NCBI GenBank assembly: GCA_004357385.1
Contig: SMWF01000005.1
Coordinates: forward strand, 1-33,261
Length of the DNA stretch: 33,261 nucleotides
Direction of reading: 5' to 3'
Origin: Gammaproteobacteria bacterium
Lineage (GTDB): Bacteria > Pseudomonadota > Gammaproteobacteria > Pseudomonadales > Azotimanducaceae
The notes beneath the pieces are model-generated. The model searched no databases. It saw only the letters and a program-made list of their open reading frames with translations, and had not been told where the DNA came from. Below are positions 8,615 through 19,255 of the stretch, piece after piece (position 1 is the stretch's first letter; each line of letters starts with the position of its first letter). Position numbers and translations under genes: made by a program.

Positions 8615-10159
8615 ATGCAGCAACTGAATCCTTCAGAAATCAGCGACATCATCAAAGGTCGCATTGAGGGCCTGAATGTCCAATCCGAAACCCAGAACGA
8701 GGGCACGATTGTCAGCGTGTCCGACGGCATCATCCGCATCCACGGACTGGCGGATGCCCAGTACGGCGAGATGATCGAGTTCCCCGGGGGCCTCTATGGT
8801 ATGGCCATGAACCTCGAGCGTGACTCGGTGGGCGTGGTGGTACTGGGCGATTACGAGGAGCTCTCCGAAGGCATGACCGCCCGCTGCACCCAACGGATTC
8901 TCGAGGTGCCGATCGGCCGCGAGTTGCTTGGACGCGTGGTGGACTCGCTGGGCAGCCCCATCGACGGCAAAGGACCGCTGGGCACCACTGAAACAGCGCC
9001 GGTCGAAAAGGTGGCGCCGGGAGTGATTGCCCGCCAGGGAGTGGATCAGCCCGTGCAGATCGGCTTGAAGTGTATCGATGCAATGGTGCCGATCGGGCGT
9101 GGTCAGCGCGAGTTGATCATCGGTGACCGGCAGGTTGGTAAAACGGCCATCGCGGTGGACGCCATCATCAATCAGAAGGGCACCGGCATTAAGTGCATCT
9201 ACGTTGCGATCGGCCAGAAGATGTCCACTGTCGCTAACATCGTGCGTACCCTGGAGGAGCACGGCGCGATGGAACACACGATCGTCGTCATTGCGAGTGC
9301 CTCCGACCCGGCGCCCATGCAATTCATTGCACCCTACGCCGGTTGCTCGATGGGCGAGTACTTCCGCGATCGAGGCGAGGACGCCTTGATCATTTACGAC
9401 GATCTCACCAAACAGGCCTGGGCGTACCGCCAGATTTCTCTGCTGCTGCGGCGGCCACCGGGACGTGAGGCGTACCCCGGGGATGTGTTCTACCTGCACT
9501 CCCGGTTGCTTGAGCGGGCTTCGCGCGTCAACGTGGCCTACGTCGAAAAATTCACTGGCGGTGAGGTGAAGGGGCGGACCGGATCACTTACCGCGCTGCC
9601 GATCATCGAGACCCAGGCCGGTGATATATCCGCCTTCGTTCCGACCAACGTGATCTCCATCACCGACGGCCAGATCTTTCTCGAAACCGATCGTTTCAAC
9701 TCGGGTTTGCGGCCGGCCATGAGCCCGGGAATCTCGGTCTCCCGCGTCGGGGGCGCGGCCCAGGTCCGGTTCATGAACAAGATTTCGGGAGGCATCAAGC
9801 TCGCACTGGCCCAGTATCGGGAGCTGGCAGCGTTTTCGCAGTTTTCCTCGGATCTGGACGAAACGACCCGGAAACAGCTCGAACATGGTCAACGTGTCCA
9901 GGAGCTGATGAAGCAGAAACAGTACTCACCGATGTCCGTGGCCGAGATGGGCGTCAGCTTGTACGCCGCGACGGCGGGCTACCTCGAGGACGTCGAGGTC
10001 GACAAAGTGCTCGATTTCGAAGCAGCGCTGATCTCGTTCATGAACAGCGAATATGCCGACTTCATGCGTCGTGCCAACGAAACGGGAGCTTACGACGACG
10101 ACGTGGTGGCCGAGATGCGCGCGGCGATCGAAAAGTTCAAGGCGACCCAGAGCTACTAA
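8615..10159 (+). CDS. atpA: F1Fo ATP synthase subunit alpha
   Basis: Non-catalytic nucleotide-binding subunit of the F1 hexamer. 514 aa (E. coli 513). Walker A GDRQVGKT at residues 170-177, the VYVAIGQK block, the [12 protein letters not shown] region after the LIIYDD Walker B strand, and the [21 protein letters not shown] signature of alpha/beta subunits. The N-terminal beta-barrel with [14 protein letters not shown] is typical of gammaproteobacteria. GAGGA precedes the ATG. Confidence 0.99.
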   Translation: MQQLNPSEISDIIKGRIEGLNVQSETQNEGTIVSVSDGIIRIHGLADAQYGEMIEFPGGLYGMAMNLERDSVGVVVLGDYEELSEGMTARCTQRILEVPIGRELLGRVVDSLGSPIDGKGPLGTTETAPVEKVAPGVIARQGVDQPVQIGLKCIDAMVPIGRGQRELIIGDRQVGKTAIAVDAIINQKGTGIKCIYVAIGQKMSTVANIVRTLEEHGAMEHTIVVIASASDPAPMQFIAPYAGCSMGEYFRDRGEDALIIYDDLTKQAWAYRQISLLLRRPPGREAYPGDVFYLHSRLLERASRVNVAYVEKFTGGEVKGRTGSLTALPIIETQAGDISAFVPTNVISITDGQIFLETDRFNSGLRPAMSPGISVSRVGGAAQVRFMNKISGGIKLALAQYRELAAFSQFSSDLDETTRKQLEHGQRVQELMKQKQYSPMSVAEMGVSLYAATAGYLEDVEVDKVLDFEAALISFMNSEYADFMRRANETGAYDDDVVAEMRAAIEKFKATQSY

Positions 10160-10175
10160 CGGGAAGGACCTGACG

Positions 10176-11036
10176 ATGGCAGTGGGCAAGGAAATTCGCA
10201 CCAAGATCGGAAGCATCGAGAACACGCAGAAGATCACCAAGGCAATGCAGATGGTAGCGGCGAGCAGGATGCGCCGCACCCAGGAACGAATGCGCGAAGG
10301 AAGACCGTACTCCGAGCGGATCCGGGCGGTGATCGGCCACCTGGCCAACTCGAATCCGGAGTACCGCCATGTCTACATGACCGAGCGTGATATTTCGCGC
10401 GTCGGTTACATCGTGGTGTCTTCGGACAAGGGCTTGTGCGGTGGTTTGAACATCAACCTGTTCCGGGCGCTGGTTGTCGACATGCGCGGCTGGCAAGAGC
10501 GGGAGATCGGGCAGGACCTGGGTCTGATCGGCAACAAAGCAGCCAGTTTCTTTCGCGCGTTTGGTGGGAATGTGCTCGCAGCCATCAACAACGTGGGTGA
10601 GGCGCCAGCGATTGCCGACCTCATCGGCGGGATCAAGGTGATGCTCGACGCGTATGAGGACGGCACCATAGATCGGCTGTTCATCGCGACCAACGAGTTC
10701 GTCAGCACCATGACGCAGAAGCCGGTGATACGACAGCTGCTGCCGCTCGAGGCGGAAAATGCGGGCGACCTGAAGCATCGTTGGGACTACCTGTACGAGC
10801 CGGACGCGCGTGAGCTGGTCGAGGGGCTGGTGACGCGCTTCATCGAAGCGCAGGTTTATCAGGCAGTGGTTGAGAATCACGCCTGCGAGCAGGCGGCGAA
10901 GATGATTGCAATGCAGAACGCGACCGAAAACGCAGGGGATCTCATCGACGAGCTCACGCTGATCTACAACAACGCGCGGCAAGCGGCAATCACGCAGGAA
11001 ATTTCCGAGATCTGCGCTGGCGCCGCCGCCGTCTAG
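10176..11036 (+). CDS. atpG: F1Fo ATP synthase subunit gamma
   Basis: Central rotor shaft that turns inside the alpha3beta3 hexamer. 286 aa from ATG 10176 (AAGGA upstream, 16 bp after atpA); the frame is open further upstream within atpA but that part is not family-like. The N-terminal coiled coil [20 protein letters not shown] and the C-terminal helix ending [19 protein letters not shown] are the two diagnostic ends, and the [10 protein letters not shown] motif lies near residue 85. It is followed by an unusually long 176-bp gap before atpD. Confidence 0.98.
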   Translation: MAVGKEIRTKIGSIENTQKITKAMQMVAASRMRRTQERMREGRPYSERIRAVIGHLANSNPEYRHVYMTERDISRVGYIVVSSDKGLCGGLNINLFRALVVDMRGWQEREIGQDLGLIGNKAASFFRAFGGNVLAAINNVGEAPAIADLIGGIKVMLDAYEDGTIDRLFIATNEFVSTMTQKPVIRQLLPLEAENAGDLKHRWDYLYEPDARELVEGLVTRFIEAQVYQAVVENHACEQAAKMIAMQNATENAGDLIDELTLIYNNARQAAITQEISEICAGAAAV

Positions 11037-11052
11037 CGAACCAGCGCCGCAG

Positions 11053-12595
<1,543 letters not shown>

Positions 12596-12598
12596 GTC

Positions 12599-13021
12599 AT
12601 GGCGATGACCATGCACTGCGACATTGTCAGCGCGGAGCGAGAGATCTTCTCGGGCCGCGTGACGATGGTGATTGCCACCGGTACGCTGGGCGAACTCGGC
12701 ATCATGCCCGGGCACGCGCCGCTGCTCACGGGCATCGTGCCCGGCCCGGTGCGGCTTAAGATGGATGGCGGAGAAGAGGAAGTCTTCTTCGCCTCCGGGG
12801 GCTTTCTGGAGGTTCAACCGGGCGTGGTGACGGTGCTCGCCGACACGGCGTTGCGGGCGGATGATCTGGATGAGGCCGAAGCGGCCGCAGCCAAGGACCA
12901 GGCCGAACGCGAACTTTCAGACCAGGCCGCGGACTTCGACTTCTCGGTCGCGGCGGCGCAACTCGCGGAGGCGGGCGCGCGTCTGCGAACTCTCGCGGAA
13001 CTCCGTAAGCGGCGCCGCTGA
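12599..13021 (+). CDS. atpC: F1Fo ATP synthase subunit epsilon
   Basis: Rotor subunit that couples gamma to the c-ring and can inhibit ATP hydrolysis. 140 aa. N-terminal beta-sandwich with [12 protein letters not shown], the [17 protein letters not shown] block and an [20 protein letters not shown] strand pair, followed by a C-terminal Ala-rich helical hairpin ending in a basic RKRRR tail. The ATG at 12599 has GGAGGG within the end of atpD. Last gene of the ATP synthase operon; hairpins follow. Confidence 0.97.
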   Translation: MAMTMHCDIVSAEREIFSGRVTMVIATGTLGELGIMPGHAPLLTGIVPGPVRLKMDGGEEEVFFASGGFLEVQPGVVTVLADTALRADDLDEAEAAAAKDQAERELSDQAADFDFSVAAAQLAEAGARLRTLAELRKRRR

Positions 13022-13053
13022 ACCGCACCCTTGCTGAAGCGGACATTGGTGCA

Positions 13054-13086
13054 GAGGCGGTCGCCTCGAAACCCACCGGCGGGTTT
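13054..13086 (+). other. Two small hairpins behind atpC
   Basis: GAGGCG-GT-CGCCTC at 13054-13067, and AAACCC-ACCGGC-GGGTTT at 13069-13086. They precede the stronger terminator stem at 13100. They may help 3'-end stability or assist termination; neither has a proper U tract. Confidence 0.4.
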
Positions 13087-13099
13087 ACATCCGGCGTGC

Positions 13100-13131
13100 A
13101 AAAGGCGTGACCTTAAAGCACGCCTTTTGTC
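13100..13131 (+). terminator. Rho-independent terminator of the ATP synthase operon
   Basis: Perfect 10-bp inverted repeat AAAAGGCGTG (13100-13109) and CACGCCTTTT (13119-13128) with a 9-nt loop, the 3' arm ending in four T and then GTCT. It is positioned 79 bp after atpC and ahead of glmU. The stem is symmetrical, with A residues on the 5' side, so it could also work in reverse. Confidence 0.8.
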
Positions 13132-13142
13132 TGTCGCACTCC

Positions 13143-13148
13143 TATAAT
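13143..13148 (+). promoter_or_regulatory. Perfect TATAAT -10 box upstream of glmU
   Basis: TATAAT at 13143-13148, 31 bp ahead of the glmU GTG and 15 bp past the terminator stem. No good -35 lies 16-18 bp upstream. Its position directly after the terminator makes it the likely glmUS start point. Confidence 0.45.
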
Positions 13149-13179
13149 CGGACGATTACTCATACCAACGGGTGCTGAC

Positions 13180-14553
13180 GTGAGCACCGAGATAGTCATT
13201 CTCGCCGCCGGCCGGGGCACTCGGATGCGTTCGCAATTGCCCAAGGTGCTGCACAAGCTCGCGGGCCGTCCGCTGATCCAGCATGTGCTCGCCGCCGCGG
13301 CCGAGGTCGCGCCTGATCGAATTCATGTGGTGGTTGGCTATGGCGCCACTGAGGTGCGAGCGGCGCTCCCAGAGGATGCGCGCATTGTTTGTGTCGAACA
13401 GGCCGAGCAACGAGGGACGGGGCATGCGGTACTGCAGGCGATGCCCGGGGTCGATGGAAATGCGCGGGTGCTGGTGTTGTATGGCGATGTGCCGCTGGTG
13501 CAGGCCACGACGCTGAGGGCCGTGCTCGACGCGGCTCGCGATGGCCTGGCGATTGTCACGGCACAACCGGCCGACCCGACGGGCCTCGGCCGTATCATTC
13601 GCGACCAGGCCAGCAACATCGTCGCGGTCGTCGAGGAACGTGATGCGAGCGACGCGCAGCGCGCGATCGGCGAGATCAACAGTGGAATCCTTGCCGCGCC
13701 GGTCGGATTGCTGGCAGAACTGCTCGCTGGCCTGAGCGATGCCAATGAGCAGAACGAGGTGTATCTCACCGACGTGGTAGCCGCCGCTGTGGACCGTGAT
13801 GTGGCCGTGGCGGGGGTTGCCGCGACCAGTGAACTCGAGGTCTGTGGCGTCAACGATCGGCGCCAGCTCGCCGCGTTGGAACGGGAGTATCAGCGCCGTC
13901 TCGCCGACGAGTTGCTCCTGGGCGGTACGTCGCTGATGGACCCGGCGCGTATCGACATTCGCGGCACCCTGCGCGCTGGCACCGATTGCGTGATCGACGT
14001 GAACGCGGTGTTCGAGGGCGAGGTCATGCTGGGCGATCGTGTTGAGATCGGCCCGAACTGCCTGATCAAGGATGCCTTGATTGGTGACGACTGTCGGATC
14101 GAGGCAAATACGGTGATTGATGGAGTGGTATTCGAGCCGGGCTGCCAGGTCGGGCCTTTCGCGCGACTGCGACCGGATACGGTTCTGGCGGCCGGTGTAA
14201 AGATAGGGAACTTCGTTGAAACGAAAAAAACCCGGCTGGGCCCCGGTACCAAATCCAACCACTTTGCCTATCTCGGCGACACCACCACCGGTGCCAATTG
14301 CAACATTGGCGCAGGCACAATCATGTGCAATTACGATGGCATCAGCAAACATCCGACGACGCTTGGCGATGGGGTCTTCATCGGTTCCAACGCCACCCTG
14401 GTCGCACCGGTGGAAATCGGCGATGGGGGCTACGTTGCGGCCGGATCGACAGTCACGAAGCGGGTGCATTCGGACCAGCTCGCGATAGCACGGGCCCGGC
14501 AGCGAAACATAGAGGGATGGACGCCGCCGGCGCAACGCAAGCCGGCCGGCTAG
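13180..14553 (+). CDS. glmU: Bifunctional GlcNAc-1-P uridyltransferase / glucosamine-1-P acetyltransferase GlmU
   Basis: Makes UDP-GlcNAc, the precursor of peptidoglycan and lipid A, in two steps: acetylation of GlcN-1-P with acetyl-CoA, then uridylation. 457 aa (E. coli 456). The N-terminal pyrophosphorylase domain shows LAAGRGTRMRSQLPKVLHKL, EQRGTGHAV, GDVPLV and NEVYLTDVV. The C-terminal left-handed beta-helix shows hexapeptide repeats and VETKKTRLGPGTKSNHFAYL, then NIGAGTIMCNYDG. The start is GTG 13180, with only a weak Shine-Dalgarno. glmS follows after 16 bp, so the first and last enzymes of the pathway are co-transcribed. Confidence 0.98.
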   Translation: MSTEIVILAAGRGTRMRSQLPKVLHKLAGRPLIQHVLAAAAEVAPDRIHVVVGYGATEVRAALPEDARIVCVEQAEQRGTGHAVLQAMPGVDGNARVLVLYGDVPLVQATTLRAVLDAARDGLAIVTAQPADPTGLGRIIRDQASNIVAVVEERDASDAQRAIGEINSGILAAPVGLLAELLAGLSDANEQNEVYLTDVVAAAVDRDVAVAGVAATSELEVCGVNDRRQLAALEREYQRRLADELLLGGTSLMDPARIDIRGTLRAGTDCVIDVNAVFEGEVMLGDRVEIGPNCLIKDALIGDDCRIEANTVIDGVVFEPGCQVGPFARLRPDTVLAAGVKIGNFVETKKTRLGPGTKSNHFAYLGDTTTGANCNIGAGTIMCNYDGISKHPTTLGDGVFIGSNATLVAPVEIGDGGYVAAGSTVTKRVHSDQLAIARARQRNIEGWTPPAQRKPAG

Positions 14554-14569
14554 CAGGTGGAGATGGATC

Positions 14570-16405
14570 ATGTGCGGAATCGTTGGAGCAACTGCACGTC
14601 GTAACGTTCAGGAGATTCTCCTCGAAGGACTGCGGCGGCTCGAGTATCGCGGCTACGACTCCGCGGGCATTGCAGTCTTCCCCGGGGGTGAACGCCGAAT
14701 CGATTGCCGGCGTGCGGTCGGCAAGGTCAAGGAACTGGTCGACGCGGTAAATAGCAATCCGCTGGCCGGTGTGACCGGCATCGCCCATACGCGCTGGGCG
14801 ACCCACGGTGCGCCGCTGGAAAGCAATGCGCACCCGCAGATGTCCGGCGACCGGATCGCCCTGGTTTGTAACGGCATCGTGGAAAACTTCGAAGCGTTGC
14901 GCGACGAACTGACCCGCCAGGACTATCGATTTCTGTCCGATACCGATACCGAGGTGATCGCTCACCTCGTCGATTCCTACTACCGCGAGAACCGCAGCCT
15001 GGTGGATGCGGTGCGCATGGCGATCAAACGACTCGACGGCGCGTTTGCGATCGGAGTCATTGCTCGTGACGAACCCGACAAGATTGTCGCGGCGCGGGTT
15101 GGCAGCCCCCTGGTGGTGGGGGTCGGCATCGGTGAGAACTTCATTGCGTCGGACGTCATGGCGTTGCGGCCGGTCACGGACCGCTTCATCTTTCTGGAAG
15201 AAGGCGACCTGGTCCAGATCTGCGCCGATTCGATTTCGGTGTGGAGCGTCGAAGACGAGTCTGTGGTACGCGCGACCATTCGAGTCGAGCTTGGCACCGA
15301 AGATGTCGATAAGGGCAATTACCGGCATCACATGCAGAAAGAGATCCACGAGCAACCCCGTGCCATCAGGGACACGCTGGAAGGCAGGATCGGCCGCGAA
15401 CGGGTGCGCGAACGCGCGTTCGGCGAGGGCGCGGGCCGGATGTTCGATCAGGTGCGCGCGGTCACGATCGTCGCCTGCGGGTCGAGCTACTACACCGGTT
15501 CGGTCGCGCGCTACTGGATCGAAGAGCTGGTGGGCATTCCCTGCCAGGTCGAGATCGCCAGTGAGTATCGCTATCGTCGGGTCGCGGTTATGCCGGGAAA
15601 TCTGTTCGTCACGGTCTCCCAATCGGGCGAAACGGCGGACACCCTGGCGGCGCTGCGCGCCGCGAAGGATGAAGGCTATGTGGGCTCGCTGACGTTCTGC
15701 AATACGCCGATCAGCTCCATAGTGCGCGAATCGGATCTGGCACTGATGTCGCAGGCGGGGCCAGAGATTGGCGTGGCGTCCACCAAGGCCTTCACGGTGC
15801 AGCTTACAGATCTGTTGTTGTTGACGTTGTTGCTGGGACGGCGGCACGGCCTGTCGGGCGAGCGGGAGGCGGAACTGGTGGAGGCCCTGCATCGGCTTCC
15901 GGACGTGGTCGAGCAGGCGCTGAACCTCGATCTCACGACACGTCGTCTGGCGGAACGATTCGTTGATCACGACCACGCCCTGTTCCTGGGTCGTGGAACG
16001 CAGTACCCGATTGCCATGGAAGGGGCGTTGAAACTCAAGGAAATCTCGTACATCCATGCCGAAGGCTATCCGGCCGGCGAGTTGAAGCATGGCCCGCTGG
16101 CGCTGGTGGATGAAAACATGCCGGTGGTGGCGATCGCGCCGGACAACGAACTGCTGGAGAAAGTCCAATCGAACCTCCAGGAAGTGCGCGCACGAGGTGG
16201 TGAGTTGTTCGTCTTCGCGGGCAATGAAGCGGCGTTCCGCAGCGAACACGGCGTGACGATCATCCCGGTTCCCGCAGTGCATCCGATTCTGGCGCCGATC
16301 GTCTACACGATACCGATGCAGTTGCTCGCGTATCACGTGGCCGTTCTGAAAGGCACCGATGTCGACCAGCCACGCAACCTGGCGAAGTCGGTCACCGTCG
16401 AGTAG
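14570..16405 (+). CDS. glmS: Glutamine-fructose-6-phosphate aminotransferase (isomerising) GlmS
   Basis: Converts fructose-6-P and glutamine to glucosamine-6-P, the committed step of hexosamine synthesis. 611 aa (E. coli 609). The mature N-terminal nucleophile is Cys2 of MCGIVGA; the glutaminase domain also shows LEYRGYDSAGI and HTRWATHG. Two SIS sugar-isomerase domains follow (CGSSYYTGSVARYW, SQSGETADTLAALR, ASTKAFTVQL), and the C-terminus is the conserved DQPRNLAKSVTVE. GGTGGAG precedes the ATG. No glmS ribozyme is expected in this phylum, and the 16-bp glmU-glmS gap leaves no room for one. Confidence 0.99.
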   Translation: MCGIVGATARRNVQEILLEGLRRLEYRGYDSAGIAVFPGGERRIDCRRAVGKVKELVDAVNSNPLAGVTGIAHTRWATHGAPLESNAHPQMSGDRIALVCNGIVENFEALRDELTRQDYRFLSDTDTEVIAHLVDSYYRENRSLVDAVRMAIKRLDGAFAIGVIARDEPDKIVAARVGSPLVVGVGIGENFIASDVMALRPVTDRFIFLEEGDLVQICADSISVWSVEDESVVRATIRVELGTEDVDKGNYRHHMQKEIHEQPRAIRDTLEGRIGRERVRERAFGEGAGRMFDQVRAVTIVACGSSYYTGSVARYWIEELVGIPCQVEIASEYRYRRVAVMPGNLFVTVSQSGETADTLAALRAAKDEGYVGSLTFCNTPISSIVRESDLALMSQAGPEIGVASTKAFTVQLTDLLLLTLLLGRRHGLSGEREAELVEALHRLPDVVEQALNLDLTTRRLAERFVDHDHALFLGRGTQYPIAMEGALKLKEISYIHAEGYPAGELKHGPLALVDENMPVVAIAPDNELLEKVQSNLQEVRARGGELFVFAGNEAAFRSEHGVTIIPVPAVHPILAPIVYTIPMQLLAYHVAVLKGTDVDQPRNLAKSVTVE

Positions 16406-16455
16406 CTCCTGGCGCTGGGCCTGGGTCGGAGTTGGTTGGGTTGACGTTCGTCGGG

Positions 16456-16896
16456 CTATTCGATCAGTAGGACTCGGGGCAGTGTGAATTCGGCGAGGCC
16501 GCCTTCGGCGATTCCGTGCGCTTCGAACCAACCCTGATTGACCTCCAACGCATAGGCGGCGTTGCCCGCCGAGGGATAGCGCTGTTCCGTTTGCAGCGGG
16601 GCCATGGCCAGCACATTGAGCACCCGCTTCTCGTCGTCGAGAAACGCGATCGACAAGGCAATCCGAGTGTCCTTCATCCAGAAGGTCCGCGGTGCGGCCT
16701 CGGAAAAAACGAACAGCATGCCGCGCTCGGGATCCAGTCGGTCGCGTTGTGACAACCCGCAAGCGCGCGTTGTCGGTGTTGAGGCAACCTCCACGCGCAG
16801 TTCTGCGGCGCCGATGCGCAGCGACACTACGGGCAGTTCGGTACCGCACGAAAAGGCGAAATACGAAGGCGCGAGGATCGCCAACAGAAGCAGCAT
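16456..16896 (-). CDS. DUF192 family exported protein
   Basis: A small secreted or membrane-attached protein of the DUF192 (UPF0127) family, whose function is not established. 146 aa from ATG 16896. The N-terminus is hydrophobic (LLLLAILAPSYFAF), with a Cys at 17 preceded by AFS, a weak lipobox, so it may be a lipoprotein or a cleaved periplasmic protein. The family core is clear: RGMLFVF, FWMKDTRIALSIAFLDDEKRV, PLQTEQRYPSAGNAAYALEVNQGWFEAHGI. It converges on glmS (50 bp between stops) and is divergent from uvrD. No neighbour suggests a specific role. Confidence 0.9.
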   Translation of the reverse strand: MLLLLAILAPSYFAFSCGTELPVVSLRIGAAELRVEVASTPTTRACGLSQRDRLDPERGMLFVFSEAAPRTFWMKDTRIALSIAFLDDEKRVLNVLAMAPLQTEQRYPSAGNAAYALEVNQGWFEAHGIAEGGLAEFTLPRVLLIE

Positions 16897-16988
16897 CAGT
16901 TGATCAGGGGTGCATTGTTAGGGAACCGGCCCCAGCATAGTGTATAAAGCGCATCTTGCGCCAAAACCACCACGAGACCCGAACGCCC

Positions 16989-19205
16989 TTGGACGTGACC
17001 CATATCCTAGACGGCTTGAACGACCGCCAGCGCGAGGCGGTGACGGCCCCGCTTGAAAACCTGCTGATAGTGGCCGGGGCGGGCAGTGGTAAAACCCGGG
17101 TTCTGGTGCACCGTATCGCCTGGCTGGTCGAAGCGGAAAATGTCTCACCGCACGGGGTGCTTGCCGTGACCTTCACCAACAAGGCGGCAGCAGAAATGCG
17201 TGGTCGCGCGGAGCAGTTGTTGAACATGCCGACCCGCACGTTGTGGGTGGGCACGTTCCATGGCATCGCACATCGGCTGCTGCGGATCCATTGGCGTGAG
17301 GCCGGACTGCCCGAGAATTTCCAGATACTCGATTCCGACGATCAGTTGCGGCTGGTCAAACGGGTGATGCGATCGCTGAATGTGGACGAACAGAAATGGG
17401 CGCCGCGCCAGACCCAGTGGTTCATCAATGGGCAGAAAGACGAGGGTCGACGCGCCAAAGACGTGATTCCCGGCGACGATCTGTTTCTGGTCACCCAGCA
17501 GAAAATCTATGCCGCTTATGAATCCCTGTGCCACCAGGGCGGGCTGGTCGATTTCGCGGAGCTGCTGCTGAAGAGCCACGAACTGTGGCTGGAGCAGCCG
17601 GAAGTTCTCGATCATTACCAGCGGCGTTTCCAGCACGTGCTGGTCGACGAGTTCCAGGACACCAATACCATTCAGTATGCGTGGCTGCGGGTGCTCGCTG
17701 GGCGCACCGGAAAAGCGATGGCGGTGGGTGACGATGATCAATCCATCTACGGTTGGCGGGGTGCGCGGATCGAAAACATCCAGCGTTTTCAACAGGACTT
17801 CGGCAACGTCCGCTTGATCCGGCTCGAGCAGAACTACCGCTCGACTCAGACGATTCTGAAAGCGGCCAATGCGCTGATCGATCACAACTCGGATCGACTG
17901 GGCAAAGTACTGTGGACCGAGGGCGCGGAGGGCGAACCCATCCTGCTTTACTCGGGATACAACGACATTGATGAGGCACGGTTCATCGCCGGCCGGGTTG
18001 CGGAACATGTCGAGCAGGGTGGCAGTTACGACGAAGCGGCCGTCCTGTACCGCTCGAATGCGCAATCTCGCGTGCTGGAGGAGGCGCTGCTGCGCGCGCA
18101 GATTCCGTATCGCATATACGGGGGCTTAAGATTCTTCGAGCGGGCCGAGATCAAGAACGCCTTGGCGTATATGCGTTTGACCGCCCAGCCACATTCGGAC
18201 ACCGCCTTCGAGCGGGTGGTGAACACACCCAATCGGGGCATCGGCGATAAAACAGTGGAGGGGGTTCGCGCGCTGGCGCGGGAACGCCAGATCTCGCTCT
18301 GGCAAGCGGCCAAAGAAGGCGTGGCCGAGGGGCGATTCAACGGCCGGGCGGCCCATGCGGTCGCAGGGTTCGTCGACCTGATCGAACAACTTTCGGATGC
18401 GGTTGAGACGCTGTCGCTGCAGGAACTTGCGGAACACTGCATCGAGGCCAGCGGATTGCTGGCGTTTCATGCCCAGGAGCGCGGCGAGCGGGGTCTGGCA
18501 CGCAAGGAGAACCTCGAGGAGCTAATCACTGCGTGCCGGCAGTTCAGCGGCGAACTGATGTTTCCGCTCGATGCGGCGGGCGACGAGCGGCAGGAAACGT
18601 CATTGCTCGCGGAGTTTCTCGATCAGGCGGCGCTGGAAGCGGGCGAACGTCAAGGTGACGCGGACGGGCGCTGTGTGCAGCTGATGACGCTGCATTCCGC
18701 CAAGGGACTCGAATTCCCGATGGTTTTCCTGGCGGGGATGGAGGAAGGCTTGTTTCCACACAGGATGTCAGCCGAAGAACCGGGCCGAATGGAAGAAGAG
18801 CGGCGCCTCTGCTACGTCGGGGTCACCCGGGCAATGCGCCAGCTTTACCTGACGTTTGCCGAGTCCCGGCGCCTTCACGGTACCGATTCCTACAACCGGC
18901 CGTCCCGATTCATCAGCGAAATCCCAAAGGAGCTGCTGCGTGAAGTCCGTATGGGCGGCGCCGTGGCACGCAGCTACGGGGCAGGCGCACGCCTCGGCAG
19001 CGGCCCTGCCAACGGCTCGGACGATGGTTCGGAGGAGGGGGCGCTGCGGATCGGTCAGCGAGTCGGCCATGCGAAATTCGGCGAAGGCGTCGTGCTGCAA
19101 TGCGAGGGGCAGGGCGAGCGTACCCGGGTTCAGGTCAACTTCGCCCGTGCCGGGGCGAAATGGTTGATGCTTGGTTACGCGAAGTTGCAGCCCCTCGACA
19201 ATTGA
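16989..19205 (+). CDS. uvrD: DNA helicase II UvrD
   Basis: 3'-5' superfamily 1A helicase used in nucleotide excision and mismatch repair. I place the start at TTG 16989 because MDVTHILDGLNDRQREAV matches the usual UvrD N-terminus (MDVSxLLDxLN); GTG 16995 and TTG 16956 are the alternatives. This gives 738 aa (E. coli 720). Motifs in order: I AGAGSGKT (about 30-37), LVDEFQDTN (II), GDDDQSIYGWRGA (III), QNYRST (IV), LHSAKGLEFPMVFLAGMEEG (V), and EEERRLCYVGVTRAM (VI). The C-terminus has the Tudor-like segment IGQRVGHAKFGEGVV that contacts RNA polymerase in homologues. No LexA box of the CTGT-N8-ACAG type is visible upstream. Confidence 0.97.
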   Translation: MDVTHILDGLNDRQREAVTAPLENLLIVAGAGSGKTRVLVHRIAWLVEAENVSPHGVLAVTFTNKAAAEMRGRAEQLLNMPTRTLWVGTFHGIAHRLLRIHWREAGLPENFQILDSDDQLRLVKRVMRSLNVDEQKWAPRQTQWFINGQKDEGRRAKDVIPGDDLFLVTQQKIYAAYESLCHQGGLVDFAELLLKSHELWLEQPEVLDHYQRRFQHVLVDEFQDTNTIQYAWLRVLAGRTGKAMAVGDDDQSIYGWRGARIENIQRFQQDFGNVRLIRLEQNYRSTQTILKAANALIDHNSDRLGKVLWTEGAEGEPILLYSGYNDIDEARFIAGRVAEHVEQGGSYDEAAVLYRSNAQSRVLEEALLRAQIPYRIYGGLRFFERAEIKNALAYMRLTAQPHSDTAFERVVNTPNRGIGDKTVEGVRALARERQISLWQAAKEGVAEGRFNGRAAHAVAGFVDLIEQLSDAVETLSLQELAEHCIEASGLLAFHAQERGERGLARKENLEELITACRQFSGELMFPLDAAGDERQETSLLAEFLDQAALEAGERQGDADGRCVQLMTLHSAKGLEFPMVFLAGMEEGLFPHRMSAEEPGRMEEERRLCYVGVTRAMRQLYLTFAESRRLHGTDSYNRPSRFISEIPKELLREVRMGGAVARSYGAGARLGSGPANGSDDGSEEGALRIGQRVGHAKFGEGVVLQCEGQGERTRVQVNFARAGAKWLMLGYAKLQPLDN

Positions 19206-19247
19206 GAACGAGAACAATTGGGGAAAGGGAACAATTGAGGAACCGGA
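19198..19247 (+). repeat. Three tandem 16-17 bp repeats starting with ACAATTG
   Basis: Copies start at 19198, 19214 and 19231, with consensus ACAATTGRGGAAMSGGA; the first overlaps the last codons and stop of uvrD. CAATTG in each is a 6-bp palindrome. The array fills the 50-bp gap between uvrD and the TRAP lipoprotein gene, and its last part supplies GAGGA-like Shine-Dalgarno sequence. Either a slippage-generated duplication or an operator array. Confidence 0.7.
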
Positions 19248-19255
19248 GAGGAAGC

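Noticed and set aside
14453-16849. Very long (798 codon) minus-strand frame opposite glmS
   Set aside because: It is antisense to a highly conserved glmS, its product is His/Arg/Asp-rich without motifs, and such long shadows are common in GC-rich genes.
16897-16988. LexA (SOS) box search upstream of uvrD
   Set aside because: No CTGT-N8-ACAG-like sequence was found in the gap; SOS control is not supported from the sequence.
16956-16988. TTG 16956 as the uvrD start
   Set aside because: The 11 added residues (RQNHHETRTPL region) do not resemble UvrD N-termini, whereas TTG 16989 gives MDVTHILDGLN, which does.
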